Shown: positions 51,340 through 61,395, counted from the first letter of the stretch. The stretch is 64,000 nucleotides of DNA from Weeksellaceae bacterium (GCA_022013695.1 JAKLPS010000007.1:50067-114066), one strand, 5' to 3'. Notes: a model not told the origin generated them from the letters alone. Numbers and translations are program-made.

Positions 51340-54300
51340 ATGTTTCTCAACTGTCATTCTTTTCACAGCCTTCGCTACGGCACTTTATCCATCCAAGAAT
51401 TGGTACGGCAAGCCGCCGAACTTGGAATTAAAGCATTGGTTTTGACCGATATTAATACGGTGACTGCGATCTATGATTTCAAAAAAGAATGCGAAAAAGT
51501 CGGCATTAAACCTGTTGTAGGCGTGGAAGTGAGAAAAGAAAACCGATTGCTTTATATTGCGATTGCCCAGGAGTTTGGCGGAATAGCAGAAGTGACGAAA
51601 ATCCTGACCGCTCATAATTGCGACGGCGCAACGCTTTCTGAAACTGCGCCCGATTTTAATAAGGTATTCGTCATCTATCCCATCCAAAACCGACCGGATT
51701 TTTTAAAAGAAAATGAATTTATAGGCATCCGAGAAGAGGAACTGAATCTGCTGATTCGGCCGGAATTTAAAGATAAGATTAATAAAATGGTGGTTCTTCA
51801 GCCTATCACTTTCAGTACCAAAAAAGAATATAATCTGCACCGCATTCTGAGAGCTATTGAGCAGAACACTTTGATCTCAAAACTATCTGACGACGAGATT
51901 TGCAGAAAATCTGAACACTTTAAACCAGAAATTCATCTACTAAAATTATTCGGACAATATCCTCCCATCATCAATAATACCAAAAAAATTCTCTCCGAAT
52001 GTCGCTTTGAATTTATATATAAAGAACGCGGAAGTACGGAAAATAAGAACAAAAAATACTTCACCAGATCTCAGGAAGAAGATATGAAACTCCTCACCAA
52101 GCTCGCCTATTCGGGATTAAAAAAAAGATATGCTGCGGATGATAAAGCGGCCATCCAAAGAGTAGAAAAAGAGCTCCAAGTAATTGGTGAACTTAAGTTT
52201 TCGGCCTACTTTCTCATCACTTGGGACATCATCCAGTACAGCAACAGAAAGCGTTTTATGCATGTTGGAAGAGGAAGCGGCGCCAACTCTATTGTGAGCT
52301 ACTGCCTGGGAATCACCGATATTTGTCCGATAGAGCTGGATCTCTACTTTGAACGTTTTCTGAATCTCAACCGAACATCTCCGCCCGATTTTGATATCGA
52401 CTGGAGCTGGCAACACCGAGATGCCATCTTGGAATATATTTTTGATAAATATGGCAAAGATCACGTCGCTTTTTGTGGAACCAATGTCGAATTTAAGTAC
52501 CGCTCCATCTTACGCGAAGTGGGCAAAGCCTTTGGCCTTCCGAAAGAGGAACTCGACATTTTGGCCACCAAACCCATAGAAAAGCATCATTCGGATAAAA
52601 TTGTAAAATTGGTCTATAAATATGGTAAACTTTTGGAAAAATATCCCAATCAGCGAAGTATGCATTCGTGCGGAATTTTGATTTCCGAAGAACCCATCAC
52701 GACGTACACCGCTCTGGAAATGCCTCCCAAAGGCTTTCCTATCGTGCAGTTTGATATGAATGTGGCGGAAGACATCGGGCTGGAAAAATTTGACATCCTC
52801 TCCCAGCGGGGCTTGGGAACCATTGCAGATACGGTAGAATTAATCCAAAAAAACCGAGGCATCCAGGTGGGCATCCGAGACACTTCTATTTCCAAAAATG
52901 AAGCCTTGTGCAATGACTATCTGGCGGTTGGGAAAACCATCGGCTGCTTTTATATCGAATCTCCAGCAATGCGTGGCTTGTTAAGACGTTTAAAATGTGG
53001 CGATTACAAAACATTGGTGGCAGCATCCTCCATCATCAGACCCGGCGTTGCCCAAAGCGGAATGATGCGCGAATATATCTTCCGGCACAACCATCCCGAT
53101 CAGTTTGAATATTTTCATCCCGTCTTCGAGGAAAACCTGAAAGAGACTTATGGAATCATGGTTTATCAAGAAGATGTCATCAAAATCGCACAATATTTTG
53201 GAGGTCTTTCACTCGCAGATGGTGATATTCTGAGGCGTGCGATGAGCGGGAAAGAAAGATCGATTCAAAAACTGCAGGAAGTAAAGGCTAATTTTTTTGA
53301 GTCTTGCAAGCTGAAAGGGCATTCGGAAGCTATGACGGCAGAGGCCTTCCGGCAAATCGAATCCTTTGCTGGCTACTCCTTCTGCAAGGCGCACTCGGCT
53401 TCGTATGCTGTGGAGAGCTATCAGAGTTTGTATTTGAAGGTTTATTATCCGTTAGAATTTATGGTTTCGGTGATCAATAATGGAGGAGGTTTCTACCGGA
53501 CAGAAGTTTACATACACGAAGCGAGAATGTCGGGTGCCCTTGTCCAAAACCCGTGTGTGAATACCAGCGAATTTCAAACCATTCTGAAAGGAAAAGAAAT
53601 CTATCTCGGTTTTATGCTTCTGCAATCTCTGGAACGCAAAATTGCGGACAACATGGCTGTGGAACGAGAGAACAACGGGGATTACAAATCGTTGGAAGAT
53701 TTTATAAAGCGCATTCCAATTGGTATCGAAACCCTTCAGATTCTTATTTTCATTGGTGCGTTCAGATTTACGGGCAAGGCAAAAAATGAACTTTTGGTGG
53801 AAGCCAGGTTATTACTAATTCATTTTAAAGTAGAAAATAGAAACAGGGCACTTTTCGAAGAACCGGCCAATGACTTTAAGCTTCCGGAACTGAAAAGAGA
53901 ACTTTTGGAAGATGCTTTTGATGAGTTGGAGATCGTTGGTTTTCCTGTTTCCTGCAGTCCGTTTGACCTATTGCAAACTAAATATAGAGGAGGCGTTTTT
54001 GTAAAAGATCTATTGAAATTTCGTAAAACGCAAGTGAGGATGCTGGCCTACTTGATTTCTAGAAAACACGTTCCTACCAAAAAAGGAGCAATGTTTTTCG
54101 GAACCTGGATTGATATTAACGGCGACTATTTCGATACGGCGCATTTCCCAGACAGCTTGGAAAAATATCAATTTCAGGGTGGCGGCTGTTATCTTTTGCG
54201 CGGAACGGTGGAAGTGGATTATCATTTCCCGACGATCACGATACATCAAATGGCCAAGATGCCGATGATTCCAGATCCGCGTTACGCTTACGATAAGGAA

Positions 54301-54408
54301 AAGCAATATGATGTGCACAAGCAGATGCGGGAAGATGTGAGTATGACTTCTAGAAAACCCTATCCGCAGGAGCACGAGATCGGATTACCGAGGCAAAAGT
54401 TTACTTAA
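51340..54408 (+). CDS. Short DnaE-type DNA polymerase III alpha subunit (DnaE2/ImuC-like)
   Basis: This 1022-aa protein is shorter than housekeeping DnaE. The PHP domain at the N-terminus (CHSFHSLRYGTLSIQEL; LVLTDINTVTAIYDF) looks altered. The polymerase active site is intact: GRGSGANSIVSYCLGITD, PPDFDIDW (D352, D354) and EKFDILSQRGLGT (D485). Its location directly after dinB and an S24 repressor matches error-prone DnaE2 (ImuC) cassettes. ATG 51340 is preferred to the upstream frame (51277), which overlaps dinB. Housekeeping DnaE presumably lies elsewhere. Confidence 0.85.
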   Translation: MFLNCHSFHSLRYGTLSIQELVRQAAELGIKALVLTDINTVTAIYDFKKECEKVGIKPVVGVEVRKENRLLYIAIAQEFGGIAEVTKILTAHNCDGATLSETAPDFNKVFVIYPIQNRPDFLKENEFIGIREEELNLLIRPEFKDKINKMVVLQPITFSTKKEYNLHRILRAIEQNTLISKLSDDEICRKSEHFKPEIHLLKLFGQYPPIINNTKKILSECRFEFIYKERGSTENKNKKYFTRSQEEDMKLLTKLAYSGLKKRYAADDKAAIQRVEKELQVIGELKFSAYFLITWDIIQYSNRKRFMHVGRGSGANSIVSYCLGITDICPIELDLYFERFLNLNRTSPPDFDIDWSWQHRDAILEYIFDKYGKDHVAFCGTNVEFKYRSILREVGKAFGLPKEELDILATKPIEKHHSDKIVKLVYKYGKLLEKYPNQRSMHSCGILISEEPITTYTALEMPPKGFPIVQFDMNVAEDIGLEKFDILSQRGLGTIADTVELIQKNRGIQVGIRDTSISKNEALCNDYLAVGKTIGCFYIESPAMRGLLRRLKCGDYKTLVAASSIIRPGVAQSGMMREYIFRHNHPDQFEYFHPVFEENLKETYGIMVYQEDVIKIAQYFGGLSLADGDILRRAMSGKERSIQKLQEVKANFFESCKLKGHSEAMTAEAFRQIESFAGYSFCKAHSASYAVESYQSLYLKVYYPLEFMVSVINNGGGFYRTEVYIHEARMSGALVQNPCVNTSEFQTILKGKEIYLGFMLLQSLERKIADNMAVERENNGDYKSLEDFIKRIPIGIETLQILIFIGAFRFTGKAKNELLVEARLLLIHFKVENRNRALFEEPANDFKLPELKRELLEDAFDELEIVGFPVSCSPFDLLQTKYRGGVFVKDLLKFRKTQVRMLAYLISRKHVPTKKGAMFFGTWIDINGDYFDTAHFPDSLEKYQFQGGGCYLLRGTVEVDYHFPTITIHQMAKMPMIPDPRYAYDKEKQYDVHKQMREDVSMTSRKPYPQEHEIGLPRQKFT

Positions 54409-54444
54409 AAGACAAAAAAAAGCTGCAAAACCAATCGCTCAGGT

Positions 54445-54747
54445 TTATACTATTTCAGAACTTAGTCCTTTATCGAGCAGTGCCTGATGCATCGGTTTCA
54501 GTTTTTCTAATGGTCCTGTTTTTACCGTACATTTTCCTTTGTAATGCACCAGCATCGTGCATTGTTCGGCTTGTTCCAAGGTATGCTCGCAAATCTCGAT
54601 GAGGCACATAATCACGAAATCAAAAGTGTTGACCTCGTCATTATGAAGCACAATTTTATAGACTTCATCCTCCAGATCCAAAACCAAAACGTCTTCTTCG
54701 TACTGGCGTTTAGGTTCATCATAGGATTTATGATGATAGATTTTCAT
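54445..54747 (-). CDS. clpS: ATP-dependent Clp protease adaptor ClpS
   Basis: ClpS delivers N-degron substrates to ClpAP. The 100-aa protein has the conserved YKIVLHNDEVNTFDFVIMCLIEICEHTLEQAEQCTMLVHYKGKC-type fold: the HNDxxT motif and the H-Y-KGK segment are present. The N-terminal tail is acidic and flexible. It is 14 bp downstream of the CNNM gene on the same strand, likely co-transcribed. Confidence 0.93.
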   Translation of the reverse strand: MKIYHHKSYDEPKRQYEEDVLVLDLEDEVYKIVLHNDEVNTFDFVIMCLIEICEHTLEQAEQCTMLVHYKGKCTVKTGPLEKLKPMHQALLDKGLSSEIV

Positions 54748-54761
54748 CTTAATAAGTTTGA

Positions 54762-56117
54762 TTATTCAATAATTTCGTCTGTGATATCTTCTACCAAAGG
54801 CTTGCTGTACAAAAGCTCCACCAGTTCTACGCTTTTGTTCTGCATTTTCAGAATCTTGAAATGGTAATAGCCATAGTCAAATTCCTGATTTTCTTCGGGG
54901 ATATCCTGCAGCTCGTTTAGGATAAATCCTGCCAGCGTGTTGTACTCGCCTTCTTCGGACGGGGGTATTTTTCTTGGAAGTTGCTCATTGATCTCGTCCA
55001 GAGGCTGCGTGGCCTTTACCCAATAGATATTTTCGCCCACTTTATCCACAATTTTTTCTTCTTCATCTTCTTCATCTTGTATCTCTCCTACCAACTCTTC
55101 AAGAATATCTTCTAAAGTAATAATCCCCTCGGTACCTCCAAATTCATCGATCACAATGGCCAAATGCTGCTTTTTGAGCTGGAATACTTTCAGCAGATCC
55201 GATATCTTTTTGCTACCAACCACAAAGAAAGGTTCGCGCATAAAGCCTCTCAGACTCTCGTGAGACACTTCACCTTTGCTTTTGATATATTCTCTAATGA
55301 TCTCTTTCGTATAGAAAATCCCGATAATATTATCTATAGAACCTTCATAAACAGGGATCCGAGAATAGCCGCTTTCCATAATTTGGTGAATGATGTCCTC
55401 TGGCTCATCATTGATATCGATGGACGAAATATTCTGTCTTGTGATCATAATCTGCTTCGCATTGTGATCTGTAAAATCGAATGCATTTTTGATGATCTCG
55501 TAATTTTCCTCTTCAATTTCGCCACTATCTGCAGACTGTTTGACCAACAACTGCAATTCCTCAGTGGAATGGATGTCGTGCTCCGAAGCGGGAAATATTT
55601 TTATTAATTTCAAAAAAGAATTGGAAAGCGTATTCATCAACCAGATAAACGGGCGGAAAATATTATAGAATAAATGAAGTGGAAATGCGATGAAAAGGGC
55701 GGTCGCTTCGGATTTCCGGATTGCGATCGACTTGGGAACCAGTTCTCCAAAAACAATGTGCATAATGGTAATCAGCAAGAAACTACAGACGACCGAAATA
55801 GTAGTCACCGTTGCAGCAGCAAGTTCTATGCTCAAAGAATGGAAAGTGGATTCTATAATATGATGCAACGCGCTTTCCCCCACCCAACCTAATGCCAGAG
55901 AAGCGAGCGTGATTCCCAGTTGCGTTGCAGAGAGATAGGCATCCAAATTTTTGATAATATTTTCGGCCTTTTTGGCCATCGCGTTTCCCTCAGCGGCTTT
56001 CACCTGGATCTGGGAATAACGGACTTTGACTATTGAGAATTCGGCGGCTACGAAAAAGCCATTCAGAAGAACTAAAAAAAATGCAATGAGAAGTTTGACT
56101 AAACTATCGGGGTCCAT
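54762..56117 (-). CDS. CNNM/CorC-type (HlyC/CorC family) membrane protein with CBS pair
   Basis: The 451-aa protein has a CNNM transmembrane domain (residues 1-200; NGFFVAAEFSIVKVR, LGITLASLALGWVGE). A CBS pair follows (about 210-340; MESGYSRIPVYEGSIDNIIGIFYTKEI, LAIVIDEFGGTEGIITLEDILEELVGEI). The C-terminus is a CorC_HlyC domain. These proteins are linked to magnesium or other divalent-cation export and are sometimes annotated as hemolysins; GldE is a related flavobacterial protein, but I cannot assign that name. Confidence 0.9.
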   Translation of the reverse strand: MDPDSLVKLLIAFFLVLLNGFFVAAEFSIVKVRYSQIQVKAAEGNAMAKKAENIIKNLDAYLSATQLGITLASLALGWVGESALHHIIESTFHSLSIELAAATVTTISVVCSFLLITIMHIVFGELVPKSIAIRKSEATALFIAFPLHLFYNIFRPFIWLMNTLSNSFLKLIKIFPASEHDIHSTEELQLLVKQSADSGEIEEENYEIIKNAFDFTDHNAKQIMITRQNISSIDINDEPEDIIHQIMESGYSRIPVYEGSIDNIIGIFYTKEIIREYIKSKGEVSHESLRGFMREPFFVVGSKKISDLLKVFQLKKQHLAIVIDEFGGTEGIITLEDILEELVGEIQDEEDEEEKIVDKVGENIYWVKATQPLDEINEQLPRKIPPSEEGEYNTLAGFILNELQDIPEENQEFDYGYYHFKILKMQNKSVELVELLYSKPLVEDITDEIIE

Positions 56118-56249
56118 TTGGGGTTGTTATATACAATCTCTGCAAAGATAGAGATTTTTTTTTAGTTCGATTCTCTGGCAAAAATGCCCATTCAGAATTT
56201 CGAGCGACGTAAAACGTTAAAAAAAAGCTTATTGCGAGTGCTATAAAAA

Positions 56250-56284
56250 ATAAAAAGCATTGGGATTTGACTCCCAATGCTTTT
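56250..56284 (-). terminator. ATP synthase operon terminator
   Basis: A perfect 13-bp stem (AAAAGCATTGGGA with TCCCAATGCTTTT, 6-base loop, 56253-56284). On the minus strand it runs into TTTTTATTTTTTATAG-type sequence, 34 bp after the atpG stop. Confidence 0.85.
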
Positions 56285-56317
56285 CATAACTAACTACTAA
56301 CTTTAACTTTATCTTGT

Positions 56318-57184
56318 TTAATTGTTGTTAAGCGCTTCTGCGCCGGAAACAATTTCTAATATTTCGTTGGTAATGGCAGCTTGTCTTGCTTTGTTGTAGA
56401 AGATCTTGAGATCATTTCTTAGCGCGTCTGCATTGTCGGTTGCCTTGTGCATCGCGGTCATCCTTGCGCCGTGTTCGGCCGCCACAGAATCCAAAATAGC
56501 TTTGAAAATCTGAGTCTTGATGGATTTTGGAATCAGTACTTTAAGGATTTCCTGTCTGCCGGGCTCGAAGATGTAATCTATATTAATATTAGAACTCGGC
56601 TTTTCTGCGGAGACCGAAATGGGCAAAACCTGCTCTGTCACCACTTCTTGAGTGGCTGCATTGATGAATTTGTTATAAACCACATAAACTTTATCAAATT
56701 TTCCAGCTTTGAAATCAACCATCACTTTCTCTGTCATGCTGGAAACGTGCTCGAAGGAAAGATTGTCAAACAGTGAACTGTGATTTTCGTATACCGTTTT
56801 GTTTTTTCGCACAGTATCGAAAGCTTTCTTGCCAACGGTCAAAACTTCTATCTCTTTGGTTTGGTTTGCAGAAAACTGGATGTTCAATTCTTTGATAACC
56901 GACGAGTTGAAGGCGCCGGCGAGACCTCTGTTGGAAGTCACGGTGATGAAAAGAACCCTTTTCACTTCTCTTTCCACTGCAAATTCCGAGATGTTATCTG
57001 CATCCGAGGCTTGGACAACATTTTCTATGATTTCTTGTAGCTTTTCCGAGTACGGTCTCAACATTACGATGGCATCTTGCGCCTTCTTCAGCTTCGCCGC
57101 GGAAACCATTTTCATAGCGCTGGTGATCTGCATCGTAGAAGATATAGATGTAATCCTGCCTCGTATTTCTTTTAAGTTTGCCAT
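56318..57184 (-). CDS. atpG: ATP synthase F1 gamma subunit
   Basis: The 288-aa central-stalk subunit starts MANLKEIRGRITSISSTMQITSAMKMVSAAKL and ends RQAAITNEILEIVSGAEAL, both conserved helices of gamma. VTSNRGLAGAFN is in the middle. It is the last gene of the operon; atpD (beta) and atpC (epsilon) are not here, typical for Bacteroidota. Separated from atpA by 91 bp with a foldable sequence. Confidence 0.97.
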   Translation of the reverse strand: MANLKEIRGRITSISSTMQITSAMKMVSAAKLKKAQDAIVMLRPYSEKLQEIIENVVQASDADNISEFAVEREVKRVLFITVTSNRGLAGAFNSSVIKELNIQFSANQTKEIEVLTVGKKAFDTVRKNKTVYENHSSLFDNLSFEHVSSMTEKVMVDFKAGKFDKVYVVYNKFINAATQEVVTEQVLPISVSAEKPSSNINIDYIFEPGRQEILKVLIPKSIKTQIFKAILDSVAAEHGARMTAMHKATDNADALRNDLKIFYNKARQAAITNEILEIVSGAEALNNN

Positions 57185-57196
57185 TTTCTAAACAGT

Positions 57197-57267
57197 TTTT
57201 AGTGTATGGTATTTGGTGTTTAGTTTCAGAAGCTCTAAAGACTAAAGACCAAACACTTAATACTAAA
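57197..57267. repeat. Imperfect inverted repeat between atpA and atpG
   Basis: Left arm TTTTAGT...TTTGGTGTTTAGT and right arm ACTAAAGACCAAACACTTAATACTAAAA are roughly complementary, with a 10-12-base loop. Low-complexity spacers of this kind are frequent between genes here. Possible role in transcript processing; weak. Confidence 0.4.
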
Positions 57268-57275
57268 AAGGAATC

Positions 57276-58853
57276 TTAATTATACTTCGCAGAAAGCTCT
57301 GTTGCAACTTGTCTCAAAACACCTGTCAATTGATCATCAATTTTTCCGGATTTAAGAGCTGCCATTACTTCTGGATGTTTATTTTTCAAGAAATCCACAT
57401 ATTCTACTTGAAATTCTTTTACCTTTCTGATGGGGATATTTCTCAATAGATTCTCGGTACCTGCGTAGATTATCGCTACCTGATTTTCTACTGGAAGCGG
57501 AGAGTTAACCGGTTGCTTAAGAAGCTCAACGTTTCTTTCTCCTTTTGAGATTACTGCCAAAGTTGCAGCATCTAGGTCGGAACCGAATTTTGCGAACGCC
57601 TCTAACTCTTTATATTGAGCCTGATCCAATTTGAGCGTGCCTGATACTTTTTTCATAGATTTGATCTGAGCATTACCACCAACTCTGGAGACGGAAATAC
57701 CCACGTTGATCGCTGGCCTAACTCCTGAGTTGAAAAGGTCTGTCTCCAAGAAGATCTGACCATCTGTAATCGAGATCACGTTGGTCGGGATATACGCAGA
57801 AACGTCACCAGCCTGAGTTTCGATAATGGGAAGTGCCGTCAAAGATCCGCCGCCTTTTACCAAGGGTCTTAGAGATTCTGGCAAGTCGTTCATCTGCGAT
57901 GCAATAGTATCATCTTTAATAATTTTTGCTGCTCTCTCTAGTAGTCTTGAGTGAAGGTAGAAAACGTCTCCTGGGTAAGCCTCACGTCCTGGTGGTCTTC
58001 TCAATAATAGAGAAAGCTCACGGTAAGCAACCGCTTGTTTTGATAGATCATCATAAACGATCAAAGCTGCACGACCAGAGTCTCTGAAGAATTCTCCTAT
58101 AGATGCACCTGCCATTGCAGAGTAAACCTGCATTGGAACGGGATCAGAAGCGTTTGCTGCTACAATTACGGTGTAGGCCAACGCGCCTTTGTCTTCTAAT
58201 GTTTTTACGATTTGTGCTACCGTCGAGGCTTTTTGGCCAATTGCAACGTATATACAATACACTGGTTGCCCAGCATCATAAAATTCTCTTTGATTGATAA
58301 TGGTATCGATCGCTACAACTGTTTTACCCGTTTGCCTGTCTCCAATGATTAATTCCCTTTGTCCTCTTCCAATAGGTATCATAGAATCGATGGCTACGAT
58401 GCCGGTTTGAAGTGGTTCTGTCACGGGCTGACGAAAGATAACTCCCGGCGCTTTTCGTTCCAATGGCATTTCGTACAGTTCGCCAGTGATGGGGCCTTTC
58501 CCGTCGATAGGATTGCCGAGAGTATCTACAACTCTGCCAAGCATTCCTTCACCAACTTTGATAGAGGATATTCTATTGGTTCTTTTTACCGTATCGCCTT
58601 CTTTTACCAACTTGGATTCACCAAGAAGTGCCACGCCCACATTATCCTCTTCGAGGTTGAGAACGATTCCTTCTACGCCCGCTTGGAATCTTACCAATTC
58701 TCCGTATTGCACATTTTCTAAACCGTAAACACGGGCGATGCCATCACCAATCGTTAGTACGGTTCCCACTTCTTCTATGTTGGATTGCGTGTCGAAATTA
58801 GCTAATTGCTGCTTCAGTATTGCTGATACTTCTGCCGGATTTATTTCTGCCAT
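57276..58853 (-). CDS. atpA: ATP synthase F1 alpha subunit
   Basis: The 525-aa non-catalytic nucleotide-binding subunit contains the P-loop [13 protein letters not shown], the signature [11 protein letters not shown] near the C-terminus, and the arginine-containing catalytic contact in the motif [20 protein letters not shown]. Complete length. Located between atpH and atpG. Confidence 0.98.
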   Translation of the reverse strand: MAEINPAEVSAILKQQLANFDTQSNIEEVGTVLTIGDGIARVYGLENVQYGELVRFQAGVEGIVLNLEEDNVGVALLGESKLVKEGDTVKRTNRISSIKVGEGMLGRVVDTLGNPIDGKGPITGELYEMPLERKAPGVIFRQPVTEPLQTGIVAIDSMIPIGRGQRELIIGDRQTGKTVVAIDTIINQREFYDAGQPVYCIYVAIGQKASTVAQIVKTLEDKGALAYTVIVAANASDPVPMQVYSAMAGASIGEFFRDSGRAALIVYDDLSKQAVAYRELSLLLRRPPGREAYPGDVFYLHSRLLERAAKIIKDDTIASQMNDLPESLRPLVKGGGSLTALPIIETQAGDVSAYIPTNVISITDGQIFLETDLFNSGVRPAINVGISVSRVGGNAQIKSMKKVSGTLKLDQAQYKELEAFAKFGSDLDAATLAVISKGERNVELLKQPVNSPLPVENQVAIIYAGTENLLRNIPIRKVKEFQVEYVDFLKNKHPEVMAALKSGKIDDQLTGVLRQVATELSAKYN

Positions 58854-58868
58854 TATAGGTTATTTTTC

Positions 58869-59405
58869 TTAATTAAGTTGAAATTCTTTTTTGATGTTGT
58901 TCAGCTTTGTACGTACAGATGCATCAATCTGCTGATCGCCCACTCTCAGGATATAGCCTCCCAGGATTTCTGGTTTGATGGCGGTTTCCAGATCATAGTT
59001 GGTAACGTTGACCATTTTGGAATCCGTAATGATCTTCTGAATGTTCTGCTGGGACAAAGCCGAAGCAGTGACCAAAGAGATTCGTTGCGTTCCTTTGATA
59101 TCCTCAACTTTATTAATAAATTCCTGAGCGATATTTTTTAGATGAGATTCTCTCCCGTGCTTGATGACCAATCGGATGATATTCTTAGAAACCGGAGAAA
59201 AATCTTTAAAAATTTGCAAAGCGATGGCTTCTTTCTTTTTTGCATCGATGATTGGCGTATTCATAAAATGGTTCAGTTCTTTGGAAGAAGACATGATTTT
59301 CACGATCGCCTTCATCTCGCCGAAAACTGCATCTGTGCTGCCAGATTCCTGAGTGAAATCCAATAAGCCCTGCGCATATCTTTTTGCAACTTTAGATATC
59401 AACAT
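58869..59405 (-). CDS. atpH: ATP synthase F1 delta subunit
   Basis: The 178-aa protein starts MLISKVAKRYAQGLLDFTQESG, the conserved delta start, and ends IKPEILGGYILRVGDQQIDASVRTKLNNIKKE-like, the conserved C-terminal block. It joins the peripheral stalk to F1. Spaced 8 bp from atpF and 15 bp from atpA. Confidence 0.95.
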   Translation of the reverse strand: MLISKVAKRYAQGLLDFTQESGSTDAVFGEMKAIVKIMSSSKELNHFMNTPIIDAKKKEAIALQIFKDFSPVSKNIIRLVIKHGRESHLKNIAQEFINKVEDIKGTQRISLVTASALSQQNIQKIITDSKMVNVTNYDLETAIKPEILGGYILRVGDQQIDASVRTKLNNIKKEFQLN

Positions 59406-59413
59406 CCGGATTA

Positions 59414-59911
59414 TTAGTTAAGGTTAGATTTATTAAGAATATTTTCTACCAAAGCATTTTGCGCCTTGTCGTTGTCCAATTTTTCTCTCAGAATACTTTC
59501 TGCGATGCTTACAGACAAAGTTCCGATTTGAGTCTTGATATCGGCCATCGCCGCATTTTTCTCCGTCTGGATAGATTGTCTCGCCGCTTCTATCATCTTT
59601 TCGCCTTCTGTTTTTGCACTATCTTTAGCTTGATTTACGATTTTATCTTTCATATCTCTCGCTTCTTTCAAGATACCATCTCTCTCGGCTCTGGCTTCGC
59701 GCAGGATTCTTTCATTATCTTCTTTCAGCTGAGCCATTTCTTGCTTGGCCAATTTAGCTTGATTCAAAGCATCGATGATGGTGGTCTCTCTTTCATCGAT
59801 TGATTTCAGAATCGGTTTCCAGGCAAACTTCCCTAAAAAAAACAGTAAAATCAAGAAAATGACAGACTGGATAATAAACAATCCCGATGAAAATTGATTA
59901 ATTAATTCCAT
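59414..59911 (-). CDS. atpF: ATP synthase F0 b subunit
   Basis: The 165-aa protein has one N-terminal membrane helix (GLFIIQSVIFLILLFFLGKFAW) with the conserved KPI, and then a long charged coiled coil (residues 30-150), the peripheral stalk. 8 bp upstream of atpH. Confidence 0.95.
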   Translation of the reverse strand: MELINQFSSGLFIIQSVIFLILLFFLGKFAWKPILKSIDERETTIIDALNQAKLAKQEMAQLKEDNERILREARAERDGILKEARDMKDKIVNQAKDSAKTEGEKMIEAARQSIQTEKNAAMADIKTQIGTLSVSIAESILREKLDNDKAQNALVENILNKSNLN

Positions 59912-59945
59912 TATATAACTATATTATTTTTTTTAAATTTTAAAT

Positions 59946-59985
59946 AAAAAATATTGCTGCAGCCAACCGCTGCAACAATATTTTT
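59946..59985 (-). promoter_or_regulatory. Strong hairpin between atpE and atpF
   Basis: AAAAATATTG-C-TGCAGC pairs with GCTGCA-A-CAATATTTTT: 16 bp with one mismatch and a five-base loop. On the minus strand it ends in T-rich sequence right after the atpE stop (10 bp). It may act as a partial terminator or stabilise the atpE end of the mRNA. Confidence 0.6.
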
Positions 59986-59994
59986 GGTTTTTGA

Positions 59995-60189
59995 TTAGTT
60001 TACTGCGAACAACGCAGCAAATGCAACACCTTCTACAAGTGCCGCAGCAATAAGCATCACAGTTTGGATTTTTCCAGATTGCTCTGGCTGTCTCGCGATA
60101 GCCTCAAGAGCGGCTGCGCCAATTTTTCCAATACCGATACCCACACCCAGTACAGCGATACCTGCACCAACAATTTTAGGAATTTCCAT
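59995..60189 (-). CDS. atpE: ATP synthase F0 c subunit
   Basis: The 64-aa proteolipid has two helices: GAGIAVLGVGIGIGKIGAAALEAIARQPEQ with the RQPE loop, and MLIAAALVEGVAFAALFAVN with the proton-carrying glutamate (E54). The first helix lacks a Gln and the second lacks the Ser/Thr after Glu that mark sodium-coupled rings, so proton coupling is expected. Very short, as in Bacteroidota. Confidence 0.95.
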   Translation of the reverse strand: MEIPKIVGAGIAVLGVGIGIGKIGAAALEAIARQPEQSGKIQTVMLIAAALVEGVAFAALFAVN

Positions 60190-60225
60190 AAAAAATATAA
60201 TTTAAAAAATTTATTCAATAATTTA

Positions 60226-61335
60226 TTAGTGAGCGTGCTCGTGCTCTTCTACTGCCATCCCAATAAAAAGTGCGGACAACATCGTAAAAATATAAGCCTG
60301 TAAAAATGCTACCAAAACCTCTAACAGATAGATAATAAAAGTCAGAAAAGGAAAAGCAACACCTGCAATCACATTTTTGAAAACATAGATCAACCCGATC
60401 AGGCTCATTACCACAATGTGGCCGGCAGTCATATTGGCAAAAAGACGAATCATCAATGCAAATGGCTTGGTAATGGTTCCCAGCAATTCTATCGGCATCA
60501 TAATCAACTTCATTGGCACTGGGACACCAGGCATCCAGAAAATATGCTTCCAATAATCCTTATTCGCAGAAAAAGTTGTAATAAGATAGGTAAAAACAGC
60601 CAGAAAAAATGTAATTGCAATATTACCAGTAACGTTGATGCCAAAAGGCAGCAAACCTAAAATATTCAAAAATAAAATGAAGAAAAATACGGTCAAGAGA
60701 TAGCCCATAAATCGCTTGTACTTATGACCAATATTCGGGATCGCAATATCATCTCTTACAAAAACAATCAGCGGCTCCAAGAACTTTGCCATCCCAGATG
60801 GTACCAAAGATGTCTTATAAGATCTCGCCATTCCTACAAACATCACCATCATCAGAATGGCCACCAAAATGATAATCAAAACACTTTTGGTGATGGAAAG
60901 ATCCAGAACTTTTCCTACCGTTGGATGATGGTCTTTATCTACTTTTAAGTCGCCAGAAGCGTTTGTTCTGTAAATTTTTTCGTGATGAAGCTTATAAAAT
61001 TTTCCCTCACTTTCGATAGGAAATCCGTGGATAAATTCGCCACCATTTCCCTCCGCATTGCTCATGAAACAATGAAATCCCTCATCATAAATGATAACAG
61101 GAAGGGGAAAACCAATGTGATGACCCTCTTTGTCCACCATCAAACTGAAGTCGTGAGCATCCAAAATGTGATGATCGATGTACTCCTTATTTTCTTGCGA
61201 AATCTTCTCTTTTTCAGAAAGCTCAGTAGTTTCAGTTACAGCTGTAGGATGCTGACTGGCAGCATTGTTGTCCTGCGCAAAAGCCAGGACAAAAGTGAAA
61301 AAACTGTAAAATAAAATTGCCGTTTTCTTTAGCAT
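60226..61335 (-). CDS. atpB: ATP synthase F0 a subunit (extended N-terminus)
   Basis: The 369-aa protein has a cleavable-looking signal (MLKKTAILFYSFFTFVLAFAQ) and an N-terminal hydrophilic region of about 130 residues rich in His/Glu/Asp. The core membrane domain follows, with the essential arginine in ALMIRLFANMTAGHIVVMSLI and a C-terminal helix pair. E. coli a subunit is 271 aa; the extension is a known feature of Bacteroidota AtpB. The final residues (VEEHEHAH) are histidine-rich. Confidence 0.94.
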   Translation of the reverse strand: MLKKTAILFYSFFTFVLAFAQDNNAASQHPTAVTETTELSEKEKISQENKEYIDHHILDAHDFSLMVDKEGHHIGFPLPVIIYDEGFHCFMSNAEGNGGEFIHGFPIESEGKFYKLHHEKIYRTNASGDLKVDKDHHPTVGKVLDLSITKSVLIIILVAILMMVMFVGMARSYKTSLVPSGMAKFLEPLIVFVRDDIAIPNIGHKYKRFMGYLLTVFFFILFLNILGLLPFGINVTGNIAITFFLAVFTYLITTFSANKDYWKHIFWMPGVPVPMKLIMMPIELLGTITKPFALMIRLFANMTAGHIVVMSLIGLIYVFKNVIAGVAFPFLTFIIYLLEVLVAFLQAYIFTMLSALFIGMAVEEHEHAH

Positions 61336-61395
61336 TGATGGATTTTTTTTTCGTTGTGCAAAAATAGACTATTTTTTCTCTTTTCAAGAATAATT

